Source of the DNA: Halicephalobus mephisto
Taxonomy: Eukaryota; Nematoda; Chromadorea; Rhabditida; Panagrolaimidae
Direction: 5' to 3'
Assembly: GCA_009193035.1 (NCBI GenBank)
Contig: SWDT01000054.1
Location: 62,001-126,000, forward strand
Length of the DNA stretch: 64,000 bases
Shown here: positions 58,040 through 64,000 of the stretch, piece after piece
How the letters are laid out: every line of letters begins with the position of its first letter
Numbering within the stretch: position 1 is the stretch's first letter
Notes under the pieces: generated by a model
The model's input: only the letters and a program-made list of their open reading frames with translations
Told to the model about the DNA's origin: nothing
Database searches by the model: none
Program-made: the position numbers and the translations under genes

Positions 58040-61030
58040 CTTGTTCTCGATTTCCCAAGTCAAATTCGACTTCGGGGGGTCCAGTGTTGGCAAATCCTAA
58101 AAATCAATAATTTTAATTTTCAATAATAAAAATTAAATCGATTAAAAATCAAAATTTGAAGTCGAAAAAATTTATTTTTTTTTTTCGTTATCGACAGGTG
58201 GGTGAGCGGGGGCAACTAAACTCCGAAATCCGCTCATCTTGGCCTTGGATAAGCATAACAATGGAAAAGATACACAATCTGCCCACTTTTCTCACAAATA
58301 AGAATGCCATTTGTCGTTTTGCTTGAACTCGAGATGGGATCACTCTTATCCATTTATTTTTTACGTCTATGCTTTTTTTCAACAAAGAAATGCTTAATTT
58401 TCAATTGGATGGACGGATAATCAACCACTTGATTTTCGTTATGCAGACAAAAAACAAACAAAAATTATTTTTTCGGACTTGCAATGAAGATTTCGAAAAA
58501 TAAAATTTCGAAATTTAACAAAGGATTCTGAATTCTTCCAAAACGAAGTAGAATCTTCTACAATCTTCGGAAATTTCATAAAAGTTTCTGAAATTTCTAG
58601 AAATTTTAAATTTTTCTAAAATTTAAAATATAAAATTTAAAAAAATAGATTTTCTTCAATATTGGAAAAAATTTAATAATTAATAAAATTCCATTTTTAT
58701 TTATGATTTTAAAAGTTCTTTGAATTGTGGATTCAGATAAAGATTTAACAGCTTCTTGAAGGACGGATCTTCAATTTTGCAAAATAACTTGTTTAAACTT
58801 TTATTGTTATTAAATTTTATTTTTTTTTCACAGTAGATATCACAGTGAAATCCCATAGATTATCCATAGTGTCCAATTCTGGTTAACAAGGAAGACAAAA
58901 AGTAGTACTGTAAGAATACGGTAATCGTTTGATCAACGAACTCCAACTACCCTGTCGAGTAGAAAAAAAACATTCTTTATTTTCCCTAAGGGAAACTTTA
59001 TTTTACATTAGTCCCTTCTCGTTTAGTAAATTCGTATATTGAATATTTTACAGTATTGGTTTAATTACCAAAGTTTGAAATAAAAGAATAACCAAAGTCA
59101 CAACAAATATCGTTCTGACGGAACTACTTGAGCCCACATTGACATGGATCCCAGCGTTATCCTATTGGAAAGTAAATAATATCGTTTATTCTTCTTCGTA
59201 AACAACAAAAACTTCTTTTTAAGCGATTCTAGGTAATTTCGAAATTTATTCTAAATGAAATAAAATCGATTTCAAAATTTCAACTTTCGAAACTATTTTT
59301 TAAATTGTAGTATTTCCTATGTAATTTTTTTTAAAAAAGTGACTTTTGTCTAATATCATGTCTGTTGTACAAGAAACCTTCAAATCCATCAAAATTGAAT
59401 TTGTTTTTTTAATAAAAATAACTACCTAAAAACATAATATATCAAATTGGACGAAAAAATCCACCTTTTACTAATCTCGATCCCTGTTGTTTGAGCAAAA
59501 TTACATCTTTCTTGGATGAATGTAGTCTTAAGAGCTGGAACTCTCTTCATTTTCATTTTTATTATATATAAACAAGGATTTAAAACTTGTCTAATAAGCC
59601 TGAATGAAACGCTGACTTCACTTTTAAACTCAATCTTGCTGGATTCCTCCGAATTGGATCCACTTTGAATAATCCTTCTTCAATTTTCGTCAGACAGTTT
59701 TTTCGAAAAACTAGAGACTCTTTTAGAAACACCACAACTCGTCATCTTCTGAATTCTCGAAGCAAAATGATGAAACTCAGATACGGAATTTTACAGTAAT
59801 TTTACTCAGGAATCCTTAAAGTAACAATGCAATTTCACTGGGAACTAATGCACTCTCGATCATGATTCATCTTTTTGCGGCAGATAAATCTACAATGGTC
59901 CACAATGAAATACAAAAGATTCGAGTATATGGTACGTGCTCAATTCCTTGCTTAAATTTTATTTTTGAAACTTCCCTACTTAATTACGAAATAAATTTAA
60001 AGTTTCAAATGTCATGTAAACATGTCAATATGTGATATTTCACAACAATGTAAATATAGCGACTTGATCTCAAGTTGGGAGAAAACTATGTTGTGCATAT
60101 GTTGTCCAAGACTCTAGAGTCAAAAATCCAAATATTTTTAAGTTCCGAAAATTCTTATTGTTAGGATAGAAAAAAGAAGTATATTAATAATCTTTACCAG
60201 AACAATAAAGATATAATTCATATATAATACAACACGATTGAGATTATTATTCATGCCTTACAGTACTATATAGTCCCTGATACCCAGGATATCTCTTCTG
60301 GTGCTCTCTTTCTGGTTTACTTTCCTGTTCCAACAGCAATCTAATAATAGATTGGGTTATATTGATTAAAAATCAACTATTAAGTAAAAAAAGAAGTATA
60401 TCAATAATCTTTACCAGGATAATAAAGATACAATTCATATAATACAACACGATTGAGATTATTATTCATGCCTTAAAGTACTATATAGTCCCTGATACCC
60501 AGGATATCTCTTCTGGTGCTCTCTTTCTGGTTTACTTTCCTGTTCCAACACATCAAAACAAATTTTCAAATAACTTATTTCTAATTGTTATAATAGTGGG
60601 ATTTGTTTGTGTTTTGATCAATTCCAATGTTTGGAAGCCTATAGTTAGGCCACATTGGAGACATAAAGGCGAATGTCGAAATATAAGACGCCTTTATCCA
60701 CTTAAAAATTAATTGCCCCTCTCCGCGAAGCGAACAAGTTTTTGTCTTCTTTTTTGGAATCAGAAAAAACCAGCGTTGTCAAATAATCGCTTGCGCAGTT
60801 GTTGCCTCGGGCAAATTACTCGAATAAAGCTAAAAATTGATTCTAAATTTTTATTTTTCTACCTCTTTTGAGGATTTATCGGTCTTGTGACAACAATGAT
60901 ATATACAAAAATCAATGTTGAAAAAATTTGCACAACAGTAAAGATGCAATCAACAAAGAAACATTTGCATCATTGATTGGATTTACTGCGAGAAGAAAAT
61001 AGGGCAAATAATGAGACCGATTCAATAAGT
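58040..61030. other. Spacer between paralogue B and the collagen gene
   Basis: No gene supported. About 58190-58440 is GC-richer and may be the promoter or an untranslated first exon of paralogue B. The remainder is A/T-rich with a direct duplication at 60170-60550 and an SL1-like 22-mer at 59058-59079. Confidence 0.4.
60170..60550. repeat. Direct duplication of about 165 bp separated by about 50 bp
   Basis: Copies at 60170-60335 and 60386-60550 share AAAAAAGAAGTATAT, TACAACACGATTGAGATTAT, TATAGTCCCTGATACCCAGG and CTTCTGGTGCTCTCTTTCTG almost without change. Confidence 0.92.
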
Positions 61031-62033
61031 TTAACGACGAGTTCCATCTTCGAAGAAGACACCACCATCGATAGCACAGTATTTGGGGCAAATACCCTTT
61101 TCTCCGGCGCCTCCGGGAGGTCCGGCTTGTCCGGGTTGTCCAGGGTTTCCGTCGGGACCAGGTTGTCCGTCGGGTCCAGGAGGTCCCTTGGGTCCAGGTT
61201 GTCCGGGGGCTCCATCGTTTCCAGGCTGACCAGGGGGTCCGGGAGGTCCTGGTGGTCCGGCTTCTCCTGAAAATACCAACACATAAGACTTAAATTGAAC
61301 ATAAAACTGTCTTACCGGCAGGTCCGGGTTCTCCAGGGACGAGAGGCTCGCTTTGGGCAGGGGCTCCGGGTTCTCCAGGGGCTCCAGGAGTTCCGGGTTC
61401 TCCAGGGGGTCCGGGGGGTCCTTTTGGTCCGGGTTCTCCAGGAGGAGCATCTGCACCAGGGTTTCCGGGTTGTCCAGGGGATCCAGCATCTCCAGGGGGT
61501 CCAGGAGGTCCGGGGGGACCAGGAGGACCACTTGGGCAAGGCTTGCATGGGGGTGGAGTGACTGGTTCGCAAGGTTGAACTGGGGGTTTTCCAGGATTTC
61601 CAGGAAGACCAGGAGCACCAGGCTTTCCAGGTCTTCCGGGTTTACCGGGAGTACCAGCAGGACCAGGGGGTCCAGGCAAGCAGCAGGAGTCACAAGAACC
61701 TCCAGCAGCAGCCCCGCCTCCGCTGACTCCAGCGTCGTATCCGGCTTGACGAGCCGTACGGTTGCCAGAGGCAATAGGAATGTTCTTCAAGGTATTGACT
61801 TCGGACCAGATATCCTTAGCCGATCCCTAAACAAAATTTCTCTCAATAAAAAGTGACGGATAAATCAAAACCTTGCAGAAGGTGATCTCATTGGTCATCT
61901 GACGTCTGACATGGTGGACGTAGTTGTACACCATAGGGAGCGTAACACAGACAGAGAGCACCGCAACGACGGAGAAGGTGACAGCCGAGTAGGCCACGAA
62001 GCGATAAGCCTTTATTCTGTTTTCAAGATCCAT
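61031..62033 (-). CDS. Cuticle collagen
   Basis: Minus-strand exons 61872-62033, 61316-61826 and 61031-61266 encode 302 residues. Cuticle collagens are secreted by the hypodermis and assembled into the nematode cuticle. The N-terminus has the transmembrane/signal anchor [20 protein letters not shown] typical of the family, then a non-collagenous part with [13 protein letters not shown]. Gly-X-Y domains follow, flanked by cysteine clusters: [15 protein letters not shown], a short block to GNPGKP, then [13 protein letters not shown], a long block and, after intron 2, a third block. The C-terminal [20 protein letters not shown] matches many col genes. The start at 62033 lies about 60 bases after TATAAAAG, which rules out the upstream in-frame ATGs. 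Confidence 0.95.
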
Positions 62034-62091
62034 GTTTGAGCACGCAAGACCCTTGGAATCGAGCACTCTGGAGAATTCGATGCCTTCGAGG

Positions 62092-62099
62092 CTTTTATA
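62092..62099 (-). promoter_or_regulatory. TATA box of the collagen gene
   Basis: TATAAAAG on the minus strand, 59 bases before the collagen start codon, consistent with the high, stage-specific expression of collagen genes. Confidence 0.7.
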
Positions 62100-64000
62100 C
62101 TCGACCGAAAACATGCTCCTCCCCTGAGGCGTAGAAGGATGCTCCTGACGAGCGATTTCCAATTGTACAAGATCCAGTGCGTATCCGGATAACGCGAAGG
62201 CAGCGGACAAACGATTGGCTTAAAGACGTTAACGGAAGAAAGAAAACCTGTTTAGATGCCCCGGATAACTCAGCTTCTTGAGGATGAAATGCCAGACAAA
62301 AATGCAAATTTTGAGTTTCTCATTAATCTGTTTTAGCATATCCAAACTGACGATCACAATAAATCTCCCGTTGTTTTCGCTTTTATGATTTCCATTTATT
62401 AAAGTTTTCCGTGAAACATTAAAGATCATTTTAGAAAGTAATTGTAAAACAAAAATTCATTGAAAAAAGTTTTAAATAAAATAAAAAAAAATAATTTCAA
62501 ATCAAATTTAAAAAAAATAAAATTTAAGAAAATAATTTTAAATAAAATTTTAAAAAATAATTTTAAATAAAAAAAAATAACTTTAAATAAAATTTTTTTT
62601 GGAAAAAAATTTCTCAAATGAAATAAATTTTTAAATACAAAATATTCAAAAAAGTTTTTAAATGAAGATTATTTGATAAAATTATTTTTAAATATAAAAA
62701 TTGTAGAAAGTAATTTTTAAAAATATTTTTTTATTTTTGATTGATTACTGTATTTCTGATATTATGCAGTTTTATGGATATAATGGGATGGATTAGGGAT
62801 ATGGATAATTTTTAAAAGAAATATTTCTTATCTGAAATCTTGAGATTGCCTGAGGGTCCGTTAAATGGCCATAGACTGCAGCATATGCCTTGTCTAAACC
62901 AGTTCCCAAAGATAATCCGACTCGGATCTGTATTCCAACTTGAACAATCAAATCCTCCAAATCCAGTTGTTTTTTGAATAATTTCTTTATCAATTTGCGT
63001 CATCCAAAAAAACATTTCTCAAATTCACAGATATCTTTGATTTTCTTTTAAATTCAGTCTAATTTTTTTCTTTTTTATAATCAAAGAGAAAATCTCGCTA
63101 AATCGCCGTCTTTTTGGTTCAAAAAACTCGTCTTGAAAAAAATTTCAGAAAAACGAGAAATTCTGAATTTTCACGGGATCTTTTTTAAAATTCTAAAATT
63201 GAAAAATTTTTATTATGCAATTTTAATTTTTCAAAATTTAAAAATAAATCCAATCATAATTCATCCAAAAACAGATCCGGAAAAATAGGGATGGATCCAG
63301 TCAGGAAGAAAATTTTTCACACAAAACTGTCATTTGAAAACCATTTCGGAACGGAGGTATTTTCTTACGACAAAACGACCTCTTTCTGCATCTTCTGAAT
63401 TTCCAGATCGACAAAGGATTTCTGACAGTTTTGACTCTAAATAAGATCAAGGAAATCTTCCAGGGAGTTATAACCAAAATCCATTTTCAAAAATCACTAT
63501 AAAAGTTAAAATAAATTTCTATATAAAATTTTTAAAATCTTCAAAATTTTTTAAATAAAATATTCCAAAACCTTTGACATAATTTTTGCATAAAATTTAA
63601 AAAATCCTCAATTTTTATAAAATTTTAATTTTTTTATAAAATTCTTTATAAAATTATGTTAAATATTTTGGAATATTTTATTAAATTCCATAAAACTTTA
63701 AAAATTTAAATAAAGTTTTTACAAATTTCAAAAATTTTTACAGAATTTTAAATTTCAAAAATTCTTAAAAATTTTTCAAATATTTTGGGACCTCCCACTA
63801 GATTCTAAAATGTTTAACAAACTACGGAATTCTGATGATATAATTTTTTTGTAACAGATTTTTTTCATAAAAGTTGTGATTTTCGTCCAATGGTATTGAC
63901 GTCATTGCTCTGCTAGTGCAATCCAGAAATAAAAATCGAGAGATTTGTAGCGAAGGAGAAACATCAACAACCACTCCATCGATGAGTCATGTTGCTTCTA
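62100..64000. other. Right-hand spacer with one possible exon
   Basis: Mostly A/T-rich, including a low-complexity block at 62450-62720. A weak coding signal lies at about 63371-63436 (see findings), and about 62820-63010 has frames open on the minus strand, but no gene could be assembled. About 63890-64000 is less A/T-rich and may be the edge of a gene outside the window. Confidence 0.35.

Noticed and set aside
61290..61856. Several long ORFs on both strands across the collagen exons
   Set aside because: Gly-X-Y repeats leave other frames open. Only the minus-strand frame with the Cys clusters and family termini is the collagen.
62034..62210. In-frame N-terminal extension of the collagen (upstream ATGs)
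   Set aside because: A TATA box at 62092-62099 lies between those ATGs and the MDLENRI start, so the extension is upstream of the promoter.
62793..63015. Two overlapping minus-strand ORFs of 66-67 codons
   Set aside because: Neither has a splice-consistent start or a recognisable domain, and they compete for the same bases in different frames.

Overview
The window is animal nuclear DNA, and everything points to a rhabditid-type nematode. Introns are mostly 40-60 nt with TTTTCAG/TTTTAG acceptors, many start codons sit directly behind an acceptor-like TTTCAG (outron/trans-splicing style), intergenic DNA is very AT-rich, and there is a classic cuticle collagen plus close matches to C. elegans developmental genes. 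Homology calls were made by eye, without database searches. Exon joins were checked by hand for phase; in every model except the gene at 46713-48264 and the end of the one at 3933-4490 the reading frame closes.

Layout. 0.2-4.6 kb: a tight same-strand cluster that looks like an operon: ALIX/Bro1 (alx-1), mitochondrial ribosomal protein S10 and a gamma-glutamylcyclotransferase-like gene with an apparent frameshift near its end. 4.7-6.4 kb: a CDV3-like gene (minus) and mitochondrial bL36 (plus). 7.4-9.0 kb: a divergent T-box factor. 9-13.6 kb: repeat-rich spacer. 13.6-15.3 kb: PBC-class homeodomain gene ceh-20 (minus), with about 4 kb of upstream spacer. 19.4-24.1 kb: phosphorylase kinase alpha subunit (minus, 11 exons) with a small secreted-peptide gene on the opposite strand inside its third intron. 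24.4-25.6 kb: a chromodomain protein with a C-terminal Polycomb (Pc) box (minus). 28.7-30.3 kb: a PCGF/Bmi1-type RING protein (plus). 30.6-33.9 kb: unc-51/ULK autophagy kinase (minus). 35.4-36.7 kb: tetraspanin (minus). 36.7-41.1 kb: repeat desert. 41.1-44.0 kb: leishmanolysin-like M8 metalloprotease. 44.8-45.1 kb: neuropeptide-like precursor (minus). 46.7-48.3 kb: unrecognised Cys-tailed gene. 51.1-53.4 kb: peptide-type GPCR. 53.5-58.0 kb: two paralogous Tyr/Arg-rich genes (minus). 61.0-62.0 kb: cuticle collagen (minus). The rest is AT-rich, repeat-laden spacer.

Functional threads. Two candidate PRC1 components lie about 3 kb apart: a chromodomain plus Pc-box protein (the H3K27me3 reader class) and a PCGF RING protein. 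C. elegans is usually described as lacking a clear Pc orthologue, so this is the most notable observation. Three introns appear to use GC-AG splice sites, two of them in the Pc-like gene. The spacer carries several repeat families: Tc1/mariner-like MITEs with TA flanks inside introns, arrays holding perfect three-unit heat-shock elements, a dispersed inverted-repeat family, and an intronic triplication.
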